DNA from: Antedon mediterranea
Lineage: Eukaryota > Echinodermata > Crinoidea > Comatulida > Antedonidae
Assembly (NCBI RefSeq): GCF_964355755.1
Contig: NC_092674.1
Span: 14,017,001-14,081,000, forward strand
Reading direction: 5' to 3'
Length of the DNA stretch: 64,000 nucleotides
A program made the position numbers and the translations under genes. The notes below the pieces were generated by a model that ran no database searches, was not told where the DNA came from, and saw nothing but the letters and a program-made list of their open reading frames with translations. Positions 9,661 through 21,112 of this stretch are shown in pieces. Every line of letters starts with the position of its first letter. Position 1 is the first letter of the stretch.

Positions 9661-10937
9661 TGATACATTGTTTGCACAATACACAACCACACAGTTTTAT
9701 TTGTTTTTTTGGGTGTACTAATACAAGTGGTAATGATAACACGTGCGATTCATCGTGATCGAAAAAAAAAAAAGTTGTGTGCAAACAGTAAAGTAGAATA
9801 ATGTCTAATGGAGTACATCACAAAATAAAAAAGTTAATACAGATGATAACGAATGATTACGAAAACAAAAACATTGAAAACAGCGACGAGAGACACGAAA
9901 CCCAGAAAAATCTCTGTTTTTTATATTTTTTGAAAACATAGACTCCATCACAATCTTCTCAATATTAGGCTGTATAAGGTTTTCAATATTTCCCAAAAAC
10001 CTTTACCCTTTATATACCCATTACGTAGAGTTAGCGTTAAATAATGACAGAAGAAACAACTTTTAATTCATTAACATCAAAGTGTTTGTAAGAGAGAAAG
10101 AGGCAGACAGAGTTAAAAGAAAGAGAATTTAACGCGAATTCAAATGGCTTTTCCTCCGCTACAAATTATATCAGAGAGAATGCATTGATTGTGTAAATAT
10201 GAAATAGATATAGCAACATCATTACACCTTGCTATTCATTTTATGTCACAACAATTAAAAATATAGTCCAACATCGTGACGGTCGTTCAGTAATTATTTA
10301 CTGGAAATAATATCGCATTATGTCTTCAGCCGTTTTTCATACAGTATTCCATATAGGATGAAGTTTGCTGTTGAAAAGCGACACTGGTGCAGTTGTTTAT
10401 GACATAACTGAATAACGCATAAATAGGCTTGATTTACAACTTACAACTTATTTTGTGTTAACTTGATGTTTCATTGAATTCAATGAAACATCTATGCGTC
10501 TTTTAAAGCTTCTCTTACATTCGTTGTAATAAACTTCTCACTTCGTTCATGCAATATTTAGATGTTATGGTTTAATAGACCGGCTTCAGAGTGAGATGAG
10601 GTGCCACCCGGAAATGACATTAATGACACATTGTTTTCTTGGGTCCTTATATGTATACGAACAGAAAGGTTACAGGAAAACGCACATTTTGGGGTGGGTT
10701 GAGGTGATAAGTCAAAATGGCCGCCAAAATAGTCGAATGTTTAAAAAAAATACATTGTTGTCAGTAACTATTGTCTTGAAACAGAAATAAGACCATTAAT
10801 ATGATCACATAACTATCAACACGCATATTTGTATAATGATTGCATGCTTTAAATTTATTATAGTGTACACCTTTTAAGCAAAATTAAATCGAAGTGTTTT
10901 GAAATGACACATATGACACTAAATATGAATAACTTAC
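9661..10937. other. Non-coding stretch (intron or 3' flank of the ankyrin gene)
   Basis: No further ankyrin exon or other gene is recognised. A perfect 28-nt palindrome sits at 10465-10492. Confidence 0.5.
10465..10492. repeat. Perfect 28-nt palindrome
   Basis: The half-site GATGTTTCATTGAA is followed directly by its reverse complement. The outer part GATGTTTCA also occurs as an inverted pair at about 26539-26568. Confidence 0.85.
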
Positions 10938-11036
10938 GTGGTTCAAATGATTTACGTCTGCTCCAACTTTGATGAGATACATACATGTACGCACGTGACC
11001 ATTACTTGCAGCGGTTACAATAGGTGTATTCCCGTA
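10938..11036 (-). CDS. Ankyrin-repeat gene, exon D (one repeat)
   Basis: A 99-nt exon with acceptor TTTTTGCAG and donor GTAAGT on the minus strand, phase 0 at both ends. It encodes one 33-residue ankyrin repeat: YGNTPIVTAASNGHV, then CMYLIKVGADVN. The TPL-like turn (NTPI), the AA..GH helix and GADVN loop are in place. It follows exon C across a 12.4-kb intron that holds the CACTA-like element. Ankyrin repeats bind protein partners; the partner and full architecture are unknown because both gene ends are outside what I can identify. Confidence 0.87.
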
Positions 11037-12034
11037 CTGCAAAAAGTGATAATAGTTAATACTTCATACACAATAACAGATTGCTGATAGAAGATGCGAT
11101 ACTTTGAGTACTTTACAATTATAAACGACGTTTACAAGGATAGTAAACCTTTGCACACGAGTCGCAGATAATTGACATACAGTAATGAGTATAGTTTTAA
11201 TCTTATACTTTTGACTCTATTCTGGTTTTGCTATTCGTGTACCAGGAATACGTTAGTAGTTATACACATAATTAAATACATAAAACTAATTAAAATGTAA
11301 ACCAATTATAAGAGATTAGATCTAAGGTTTCTTCTCTGTGTGAAAGTAATCGTATTTAGCTAGCTTCTAATGCTGTATCTGCCTCAGACAGATTGCCTTT
11401 CCTCTGATGAAGGTGGGCACTACACAAGAGAAGCCCTTGATCAATGTTAGGACCAATCAAGGTGCTTTAAACAGTCCTGGCTTAGTCATCACTCAGATGA
11501 ATATAAGAATAAAATGACACTACTGTCGTTCGCGACAGACGTCGTATGCATAGTCTATTAAGACTGATGCAGGAAAAAAAAGAAAAACAAATGCTGTATA
11601 GGCTAAATTTAGTTACACAAATAAAAACATGAAGCCATGAGAAGAAACACTCGGGATTACCATCTTAGAAATTAAATTCATGGCTAATGCCTCTATGTTA
11701 ATATTTGAAGTAAACATCGGATCTTGGCATTGGTGTTCACACATGTGTTGGAAAATCAAATATTCTTTAAAATAATTAAGAAAACAAATAGTAAATATTT
11801 AATTTATGTTTTTAATTAAGTCTAAAAAAAAGAATTGTTTATCGTAATATGATATTTATCACCAAATACGCATGATTAAACTTGCCTAGCTAGGCCTAGT
11901 GTTTAGGCACAATGTATTCCTTGATTTGTTTTAATACGAGCGGCGTGTTGTGTGCGAGACACGTGCGTTGCGTTAGACTTCCTGTCAAAGCAAGAAATCA
12001 AAACGAACAAGTACGTGAACGCAACCGAACCACG
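11037..12034. other. Intron sequence of the ankyrin gene
   Basis: No coding signal. It ends at the CG dinucleotide flanking the CACTA-like element. Confidence 0.6.
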
Positions 12035-12294
12035 CACAGCAAAATTCTGATTCTTGTTTTAAGAAAAAAAAAACTTGTTTCAAGCAAAATATTTCTTGAA
12101 ACAAGTAAATTTTGACTTGTCCGTATTTCAATACTTTTTGGCTTACCAAGAATCGTAAAATTCTTAACAAGAATCACACAAATTCTTATCAAGAAAATTA
12201 TTCTTACCAAGAAATAATACTTTAAGAACAATATTCTTACCAAGAATTTAATTGCTTTTTTCATTCTTGTTTTAAGCAGTATCTGCCTTAAAAT

Positions 12295-13236
12295 AAGTAA
12301 CAATTTATCGATTTTTTAAAATAGAATTCTTGTTTCAAGCAATATTTTTCTTAAAATAAGTAAGAATATCCGATTTGTATTTTTTGAATTCTTGTTTCAA
12401 GCAATATTTTTCTTAAAATAAGTAAGAATATTCCGATTTGTATTTTATAGAATTCTTGTTTCAAGCAATATATTTCTTAAAATAAGTAAGAATATTCCGA
12501 TTTGTATTTTTTGAATTCTTGTTTCAAGCAAAATATTTCTTAAAATAAGTAAGAATATTCCGATTTTTATTTGTAGAATTCTTGTTTCAAGCAATATTTT
12601 TCTTAAAATAAGTAAGAATATTCCGATTTGTATTTTTTAGAATTCTTGTTTTAAGCAATATTTTTCTTAAAATAAGTAAGAATATTCCGATTTTTAATTT
12701 TAATATTCTTGTTTCAAGCAATATATTTCTTAAAATAAGTAAGAATATTCCGATTTGTATTTTTTGAATTCTTGTTTCAAGCAATATTTTTCTTAAAATA
12801 AGTAAGAATATTCCGATTTGTATTTTATAGAATTCTTGTTTCAAGCAATATATTTCTTAAAATAAGTAAGAATATTCCGATTTGTATTTTTTTGAATTCT
12901 TGTTTCAAGCAAGATATTTCTTAAAATAAGTAAGAATATTCCGATTTTTATTTTTTGAATTCTTGTTTCAAGCAATATTTTTCTTAAAATAAGTAAGAAT
13001 ATTCCGATTTGTATTTTTTGAATTCTTGTTTCAAGCAATATTTTTCTTAAAATAAGTAAGAATATTCCGATTTGTATTTTTTGAATTCTTGTTTCAAGCA
13101 AAATATTTCTTAAAATAAGTAAGAATATTCCGATTTTTATTTGTAGAATTCTTGTTTCAAGCAATATTTTTCTTAAAATAAGTAAGAATATTCCGATTTG
13201 TATTTTTTAGAATTCTTGTTTTAAGCAATATTTTTC
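12295..13236 (+). repeat. 63-64-bp tandem array, left part
   Basis: About 14-15 copies of a unit starting GAATTCTTGTTTCAAGCAAT and ending in CCGATTTGTATT plus a T run. Units vary at a few positions and in the length of the T run. The array is cut by the TTAA element at 13237-13240 and resumes at 14651. Confidence 0.9.
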
Positions 13237-13240
13237 TTAA

Positions 13241-14650
13241 AGTGGAGCTACACTCAGACTTTCTCAGCTTATATTATGTTTAAGTATGTTTAATTGAAAG
13301 TGATTACTAAAAAAAACAGGGAAAATACGGAAATATTTTCCAAAAACTCATTTCTAAAAAATCGGTCAGAAAATAGTGTTTTTTAATACATTACACTTTT
13401 TCAGTAACTTAGGGGTTATTAGTTTACAATACGTCGTGAAACGCGTTACACTTAGTAACTGACGCGTTTTAGTCGCCGGTGAACGCATGGGTGAAATGTC
13501 TCCCCTTGGTAAATTATGTGTCGAAAAATGGGGAATACATTTTATACGATTTGTTTAGGCCTAGGCCTAAGTAATATTTCCGATAAAAATGTCAGTATAA
13601 TCAGGGAGCAACTCCCTGGTATAATTTACATGTATTGTAACCTCATGATTTGCACTGTACAACAACAGCATAATAATCTTATCAGATTGTTTATTAACTT
13701 TAAGCTAGGGCCAGGCATAGCTAAGCCGTCTGCTCAGCCTAGCTAGCCTTGAATTTTTTGTCTAGGCTAGCTATATGCATTCATGGGTTTGACAATTCTT
13801 GGTCGTTTCGCCCCATTTATCATTCCTGGGTTTTCTCGCACATTAGAATTGTGAAACACAAAATCCTATACAGAACAAGAGTAGTAAAGCGATGTGGAAG
13901 CTTAGGCCTGACTGAAAAGCAAACTATTCAGGCACCCTATCATGGCCCATATGGGTAGGCCGAGGTTGGGTGACAGCAGAACAAACTTCACTGCTGAGTG
14001 TCAGCCTAGCAGCTGGAGCCCAAGCAGCATCGGTACATACCTACACTCTAGTAGGCCTAGGCCTAGCTTTATTGAATATATAGCCACATCTTTCTCAAAT
14101 CTCGTTAGATTTGACATTTTAGTAATAAGTCTCATAATCGCATTATTACACTGTGAAACATGATAGGGTCACATTCAGAATGTTTTAATATACTTTTTGC
14201 CTGTCAAAAATAACATCGCGACAAAATAACAGATCGCCAGCTGCAGTAGTGTGATTGTGAAAAATGTCACGTGATCATACTCCCTAGCAAAATAAAAAAC
14301 CCAATTGGACCCGAACGGGGGAAAGTGTCTATTTACGCAAAATTGCGCAATGTATACGCGATAACTATACCAGAAATAGAAAGATCTGGAAAAATTACAT
14401 AAAACTACATTTAAAATTTTTTTTTTAGTGAAGAAATTAATTTTTTAGCATTATTCAAATATACCCCCCTTTTGCATGTAAAAGAATAGGAAATTACAAG
14501 GTATCCCCCCAAAACGCAAAAAGGCGTGATTTTCAAGAAACTCGTACTCATTGAAAAAAAAATCAAAAAAATATGAAGTATGGGGGATGATATTTTTAAA
14601 TAATAGTTGAAATGTATGAAAAATAGTAATTTTCTGGGTGGAGCTCCACT
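13241..14650 (+). mobile_element. 1,410-bp TTAA element with palindromic TIRs (copy 1)
   Basis: Flanked by TTAA at 13237-13240 and 14651-14654. Removing it plus one TTAA restores the satellite unit exactly, which proves the insertion. Termini are AGTGGAGCTACACTCAGA (left) and AGTGGAGCTCCACCCAGA (right, read inward). The right one contains the self-complementary GTGGAGCTCCAC. No transposase is recognised. Two overlapping small frames (13749-13958 and 13942-14163) have no recognisable domain. The last 957 bp recur at 63044-64000 in inverse orientation, with no difference in the parts I compared, homopolymer runs included, so the family moved very recently. TTAA targeting suggests a piggyBac- or Kolobok-type helper; this is inferred. 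Confidence 0.92.
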
Positions 14651-15170
14651 TTAAAATAAGTAAGAATATTCCGATTTTTAATTTTAATATTCTTGTTTCA
14701 AGCAATATATTTCTTAAAATAAGTAAGAATATCCGATTTGTATTTTTTGAATTCTTGTTTCAAGCAATATTTTTCTTAAAATAAGTAAGAATATTCCGAT
14801 TTGTATTTGTTTGAATTCTTGTTTCAAGCAATATTTTTCTTAAAATAAGTAAGAATATTCCGATTTGTATTTTTTGAATTCTTGTTTCAAGCAATATATT
14901 TCTTAAAATAAGTAAGAATATTCCGATTTTTATTTGTAGAATTCTTGTTTCAAGCAATATTTTTCTTAAAATAAGTAAGAATATTCCGGTTTGTATTTTT
15001 TAGAATTCTTGTTTTAAGCAATATTTTTCTTAAAATAAGTAAGAATATTCCGATTTATATTTTTAGTTTTCTTGTTTCAAGCAATATATTTCTTAAAATA
15101 AGTAAGATCCGATTTTTATTTGTAGAATTCTTGTTTCAAGCAAAACTTTTTTTAAAATAAGTAAACAAGA
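14651..15170 (+). repeat. 63-64-bp tandem array, right part
   Basis: Continuation of the left array after the TTAA element, about 8 copies, the last ones degenerate. Confidence 0.88.
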
Positions 15171-15380
15171 AGTCTATCAAATAAAAACCAGTAAATGTTT
15201 ACTTATTTTAAGAAAAGTATTGCTTGAAACAAGAATTCTATCAAATTAAAATTCGTAAATTCTTACTTATATTGGGAAAAAAATTGCTTGAAACAAGAAT
15301 TCTATAAAATATAAATCATTAAAAATTTATTTTAAGAACGATAAATGAATACTCATTTTAAGTAATATTTTACTTAAACA
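15171..15380 (-). repeat. Inverted satellite copies closing the left array
   Basis: Two to three copies of the same unit in opposite orientation (ATTGCTTGAAACAAGAATTC), so the left array ends in a large hairpin-like inversion. Confidence 0.75.
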
Positions 15381-15600
15381 AATAAATTCAAGAATGTTAT
15401 TAAACATAATATTAACAATACTGTTATTTTCATTAAGAACTACAATTTACATGACATTAGGTACAATAATATATACAACTTCTTTAAAACAAACTTGTTT
15501 TTATTAATAATAAAATGCCATCAAAAGAAAACTTAAAAACATTAAAATGGTAAAATACAAATTTCGTAAAATTCTTCTCCCGCACCTGGGCTTTAAACTA

Positions 15601-17712
15601 TTAGGTGTCTTTAAATTTATTAATGTATACTAATGATGATTCAACAGCCTTTGTCAAGTGTACAGGTGTGTTTTCATCACAAATCACTAACTGTTAATGG
15701 ATAGTGAGGCCTACTTCTTTTCATTTTGGATAATCGAAATCCAGAAGGTAAAAAGTGGAGAGGAGAGTAACTAGAGCCTCATCTAATTTTGCTTTCTTTG
15801 TAGTTAGAATTGTTTGCTAAACTTTAATGTAGGCCATTTCTGTGTCCAAAAGCAATACCGGCATATTACCTGATCGGCGTGAAGACCAGGATTCTGGATC
15901 TTTATTCATGTTCCTAAAAATGAAAAGAGATTAATATAGTTTTAGTTATTACTGTATTTAAAATATGTGTAACATCATCAACTAATTGGGTACGGTGTGG
16001 TTTTAGAGTCCTATATCTGGGGCGGTAAACACAAAAACATGACGCAATATTAGAACGGTGGTAAGAATAATTTTACATTATAAGACATAAGGGTGGGTGG
16101 AATATGCATTTGAACTTTTTAATCACAAACTTTGCCCTGTTTATACCGATCCCAAAGACAGGCCTGGCTGTATCTATTATTTTTAGTTAAATTATTAGGG
16201 TCTAAATTTATTTTTAATATTACTATTTAGGAAGACAATACGCAAAACGGTGCTCAATCCTGATTGATGTTTTTATTCCGTATCAATGTTTATAATAACA
16301 ATCATACAATTAAATGTAAATTTTGTTTAATTGTTTGATTTTAATAAATTATTGTAAACATAGTATATACCTCGAATTTTAAGCTAAGATAAATTTGATT
16401 TTAAAAAAACACTTTTTTTTAATGTACATAATGTTACTTGTATTTTAAATTTTAAAAAACACTAAATACCTTCAAGGTCGGCAGACTTTTTTTGATGAGT
16501 TTTTCCCAACAAATATGTTTGACAGATTTGACAACATATGGGTTATCTTTGAACCTAACCAAAAATAACAAATTGAAAACATTATATTATATAAATTTAT
16601 TTAAATGAGTGGAATAATGTATGGACATAAACTTGATATACTGTAGCTCAAATTTTTAATAATGTAGCCTACAGTTTTGTAGGTGGTCAATGTAAAAGGA
16701 AGGGGAAAGGGTGGGCTGGCCAGGAGAGCATTAATATGTCAAAAATTAATATTCATAAGTCATTTATTTAATTTTAGTTGTCAAAGGGAGGAGTGCATGA
16801 CACTAGCTTGAGTCGAACCAAGCTGTTAAAAATACGTACACAATATGTACACGTATTTTCCTCACTACCATTGGTCCATTATAAAACTATTTATGAATAG
16901 ATAAAAGTACAAAAACATACACTGTACTTACCAGATGGAGGACTGGTGTTTCTCTTTAAAATACCAAAATAAACTATATTATTCTCTTCTTTGGAAAAAT
17001 TTGCTAAGCACTTTTTTAAAAAGCTTTCTTTTGTATTTCATTCCTCTTTGCCTAGTAATAATTAGTATCCTTCGAACTTCTTCAATTACCTAACAAATAA
17101 TTTAAGATATTGTAAATAACACAGTTTTTTAAAAAGAAATTTAATATAACAATTTTAGTTATGCAGTACGTATGTTTTTTGTTTGTTTTTTTAGTATGTT
17201 TTTTTTTAAATTTAGAGTTAAAAACATAAAGTTTCAATATCGATGTGATCACTTCGGGGATTACTTAGTGTGTACAACTAATTAAATATAAAGAAGTGTT
17301 TTTAAATGTCATTATATTTCTCATTGGAATATGTGTATATAATACAGTATAATCCTTCGTAGATATTTCATGGCTACATTACAAAATAACTGTTACATTA
17401 TAATTGTATTATCTATTATTAGGCCTTCCTTATACCTAGCTGAAATAGGTCCGACAATATTTGTCCCCTCTGTCAATGTCTGAACTAAAATGCTAAGCTA
17501 AACCTATACACCTGTCCGTCAGTACAGGCATAGTAGGCTAGCCTAGACTTACTAGTTCCAGGCCTACAGTATTACTAGCTAGGAAGGAGCCTAGGCTAGG
17601 CCTAGACTGCTGGCAGATTAAAATATAATTATTAGGCCTACGAACCTGTTAAAATGTTGGCCACTTCTTCATCTATTTCTCGGATCTTCAACAAAGCGTC
17701 TTCCTCCGACAT
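15601..17712 (-). pseudogene. Split gene inside the CACTA-like element (minus strand)
   Basis: Exon-like blocks with good splice sites. 17646-17712 has an ATG and encodes MSEEDALLKIREIDEEV. 16932-17089 encodes VIEEVRRILIITRQRGMK and then, in another frame after an A/T run, KCLANFSKEENNIVYFGI. 16470-16554 encodes KDNPYVVKSVKHICWEK. 15870-15913 encodes NMNKDPESWSSRRS. 15601-15690 ends in a stop and encodes LVICDENTPVHLTKAVES. The phases do not join cleanly, so exons are missing or the gene has decayed. Acidic, E-rich N-termini of this kind occur in uncharacterised proteins of large animal transposons; I cannot name a function. It diverges from the plus-strand gene starting near 18.1 kb, giving a shared promoter region of about 0.4 kb. 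Confidence 0.5.
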
Positions 17713-18137
17713 TATATTAGACTAATCTTACTAGGCCTATTGAAGCATTTAATATATAAATTGCGATGAAAGGTGTCTTTTACTTACAAACTCTAGATTT
17801 TGAATGATTACTTTAAAAAACCGTTGGCCATGATCCCGCCGGGAGCTAGGTCATCGACCACACACAGTGTTGTTTTTCAACTATAACCAAAAATTTATCG
17901 CTGGCCTTTTACCCAGAATGTATAAGGTCATTATACTGCTCAACGTTAAAGCATGGAGGTATAAACCTCCATGGTGGTTAAAGCAAATCTGTAAAACGTC
18001 TGGACTAACAGTAATACGACAGACAATAATAATGACACATGTTTGTTGCAGTCCGAAAAAAAGCGATAAGTTGGTGCCAGTAAACTGAAGTAGGTACAGT
18101 ATTTGCTACCCTATTTGCTAAGGCATTATAATTCAAT

Positions 18138-19057
18138 TCATGGAAATACTCCGAATTTTCGAGTAACATGTGGAATTGGTGGTTCGCTGTCTGCCCGGCA
18201 AGCTTTGAAATTTACAATTCGTTTTACAAGCATGTCATAAGACGCCATTTTAAGGACGAGTATAACAATCGGCAACCTCCTGCAGTTGACGATGGAAACA
18301 TCAGTAATAAGTATGCCTGGAGAAAACGAGGATGCCAATTGAGGATGAAGTAGAACTAGGCCTAGACTAGGAGACTGACGAAGTTAATGAAGAAAAAAAC
18401 TATTATAACGGGGATGATTTATCAACTGACGATAGTAGTAGTGATAATTCTAGTATTGTTATACTGTTAATGATTGTTTAATATTAATTATCTTGTTGAT
18501 GCTCAGCAAGAAGGCCTACTAACTAGAGGATGAACAAGCAGATAATAGTATAAAAAATGCTGATTTCTTTCTACTAAAATTAAAGGAGAGAAACAAGATT
18601 CCACAGGTAAGCCATTTTGCTTTAAAATTACAACAATTATGCATTTTAAACTATTTTTTATTAGAGAAATACGTCTATTTCCTAGGCCTTGCTGGTACTG
18701 TTATATACAGGACTATTAGCTATAGTAACTATAGGACTTGGGTACTAGGCCTAGGCCTAGGCATTATACACTCTAAGTTTATGTTGCATTTTTTTGTGAC
18801 CAATTTCATTGTTACAAATAACATTTTTTTTGTTAGGCTGCATAGCTCCCCAACTAAAGCACAACTTAGTTTTTAAACATATTAAAACTTGAATATAAAA
18901 AATATTAAATCAATATTATTTTCTTTAGGTGGTTGCAGTGCAATCGATTATTCAAAGCACGAACAGTTTGATTACCCAGATTCTTTCATCAGTTGAAACT
19001 GAAGTGCTAACTGCTCTACCGTTGTGTGAATATAAGGATATTGACAATCTATTTTAA
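18138..19057 (+). pseudogene. Split gene with C2H2-like finger inside the CACTA-like element (plus strand)
   Basis: The first block (18168-18350) encodes CPASFEIYNSFYKHVIRRHF, the second half of a C2H2 finger. The first cysteine pair (TCGIGG) is in another frame a few bases upstream, so a small indel has broken it. An acidic stretch follows (GDDLSTDDSSSDNSS). An exon ending at 18606 (LLKLKERNKIPQ, donor GTAAGC) joins in phase 0 to an exon at 18929-19057 (VVAVQSIIQSTNSLITQIL, stop TAA). A finger, an acidic linker and this helical block recur in uncharacterised transposon proteins of invertebrates, from family memory only. Probably DNA-binding, but the function is not established. Confidence 0.5.
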
Positions 19058-20330
19058 GTAAAACATTTATCAAAATAAGTATTTTTAAGAATATTAAAAT
19101 AGAATTGACTTCAATTCAAGCAAAAATAGTCTTGATAGGATATAGTATGATATTGACTTCTTATCTTACAGTAAGTAAAACATTTCTCAAAATAAGTATT
19201 TTTTAAAATATTGCGAATCTCAATTTAAGCAAAAATAGTCTTGATAAGATAGTATGATATTGACTTCTTATTTTAAGTAAAACATTTCTCAAAATAAGTA
19301 TTTAAAAAAATATTGCGAATCTTGATTCAAGTAAAAATAGTCTTGATAAGATAGTATGATATTGACTTCTTATTTTAAGTAAAACATTTCTCAAAATCAG
19401 AATATTGCGAATCTGAATTCAAGCAAAAATAGTCTTGATAGGATAGTATGATATTGACTTCTTATTTTAAGTAAAACATTTTTCAAAATAAGTATTTTTT
19501 TAAATATTGCGAATCTCAATTTAAGCAAAAATAGTCTTGATAAGATACTGTAGTATGATATTGACTTCTTATTTTAAGTAAAACATTTCTCGAAATAAGT
19601 ATTTTTAAGAATATTGCGAATCTTGATTCAAGTAAAAATAGTCTTGATAAGATAGTATGATATTGACTTCTTATTTTAAGTAAAACATTTCTCAAAATAA
19701 GTATTTTTAAAAATATTGCGAATCTCAATTTAAGCAAAAATAGTCTTGATAATATAGTATGATATTGACTTCTTATTTTAAGTAAAACATTTCTCAAAAT
19801 AAGTATTTTAAAGAATATTGCGAATCTTGATTCAAGTAAAAATAGTCTTGATAAGATAGTATGATATTGACTTCTTATTTTAAGTAAAACATTTCTCAAA
19901 ATCAGAATATTGCGAATCTGAATTCAAGCAAAAATAGTCTTGATAGGATAGTATGATATTGACTTCTTATTTTAAGTAAAACATTTTTCAAAATAAGTAT
20001 TTTTTAAAATATTGCGAATCTCAATTTAAGCAAAAATAGTCTTGATAAGATAGTATGATATTGACTTCTTATTTTAAGTAAAACATTTCTCGAAATAAGT
20101 ATTTTTTAGAATATTGCGAATCTTGATTCAAGTAAAAATAGTCTTGATAAGATAGTATGATATTGACTTCTTATTTTAAGTAAAACATTTCTCAAAATAA
20201 GTATTTTTAAAAATATTGCGAATCTCAATTTAAGCAAAAATAGTCTTGATAAGATAGTATGATATTGACTTCTTATTTTAAGTAAAACATTTCTCAAAAT
20301 AAGTATTTTTAAGAATATTGTGAAACCTAA
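19058..20330 (+). repeat. About 102-bp tandem array (right subterminal satellite)
   Basis: About 12 copies of a unit with the words AGTAAAACATTTCTCAAAAT, GCGAATCTTGATTCAAG and GTCTTGATAAGATAGTATGA. Alternating subtypes (LTR-unrelated AATCTCAATTTAAG versus AATCTTGATTCAAG) and a shorter unit at 19385 and 19890 suggest duplication of multi-unit blocks. Confidence 0.9.
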
Positions 20331-21110
20331 TTTAAGAAACTTTGTCTTACCTAGAAAAATATTTATTGTTTTAAGTAATTTTTAGAATTCATCAATCTTG
20401 ATTTAAGAAAAATTATTCTTGATAGGGATAAATATAATATTGATTTCTTATTTTAAGTAAAATACTTTTCAAATTAAGTATTTTCTAATCTTGTTTTAAG
20501 CAAAACTATTCTTAATAAGAAGAGAATGATATTGACTTCTTATTTTAAGTAAAATATTTCTTGTAATAAGCATTTTCAAGAATATTGCGAATCTTGATTC
20601 AAGTAAAAATAATCTTGATAAGGGTAGTGTGAAATTGACTTCTTATTTTAAGTAAAATATTTCTCAAAACAAGTATTTTCAAGACTATTGCGAAACCTAA
20701 TTTAAGAAACTTTGTCTTACCTAGAAAAATATTGATTGTTTTAAGTAATTTTTATAATTCATCAATCTTGATTTAAGAAAAATTATTCTTGATAGGGATA
20801 AATATAATATAGATTTCTTATTTTAAGTAAAATACTTTTCAAATTAAGTATTTTCAAATCTTGTTTTAAGCAAAAATATTCTTAATAAGAAGAGAATGAT
20901 ATTGACCTCTTATTTTAAGTAAAATATTTCTTGTAATAAGCATTTTCAAGAATATTGCAAAACTTAATTTAAGAAAATGTGTCTTTTCTAGAAAATTATT
21001 TCTTGTTTTAAGTAATTTTAAATCTTGACAAGAAAAAAAATACTTATTTTAAGAATTTTTTCTTAAAACAAGATTTTTTTTTCTTGCTTAGAATTTCAAA
21101 TTTTGCTGTG
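20331..21110 (+). repeat. Longer-period satellite and right terminus
   Basis: A related, more diverged unit appears at least twice (blocks near 20330-20680 and 20690-20990, including ACTTTGTCTTACCTAGAAAA). It ends in words matching the left terminus and the inverted CACAG end. Confidence 0.75.
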
Positions 21111-21112
21111 CG

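Larger units (their letters stand above)
12035..21110. mobile_element. 9.1-kb CACTA/EnSpm-like element with satellite-rich ends
   Basis: Both ends start CACAGCAAAATT in inverted orientation and are flanked by the dinucleotide CG (12033-12034 and 21111-21112), a possible 2-bp duplication. Termini of the CAC(A/T)G type, a 2-3-bp duplication and long subterminal repeats are characteristic of CACTA/EnSpm elements. The left 3 kb and right 2 kb are tandem arrays of TCTTGTTTCAAGC/TTAAAATAAG words. The centre (15.6-19.06 kb) has two divergent split genes, both decayed. I see no catalytic transposase core, so it is probably non-autonomous or degenerate. It lies inside an ankyrin-gene intron. The terminal match is short, so the exact family needs confirmation. 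Confidence 0.65.

Noticed and set aside
12587-13164. Frames with repeats such as IGIFLLILRNILLETRIQK
   Set aside because: Satellite units read on the minus strand; no start context or conservation beyond the DNA repeat.
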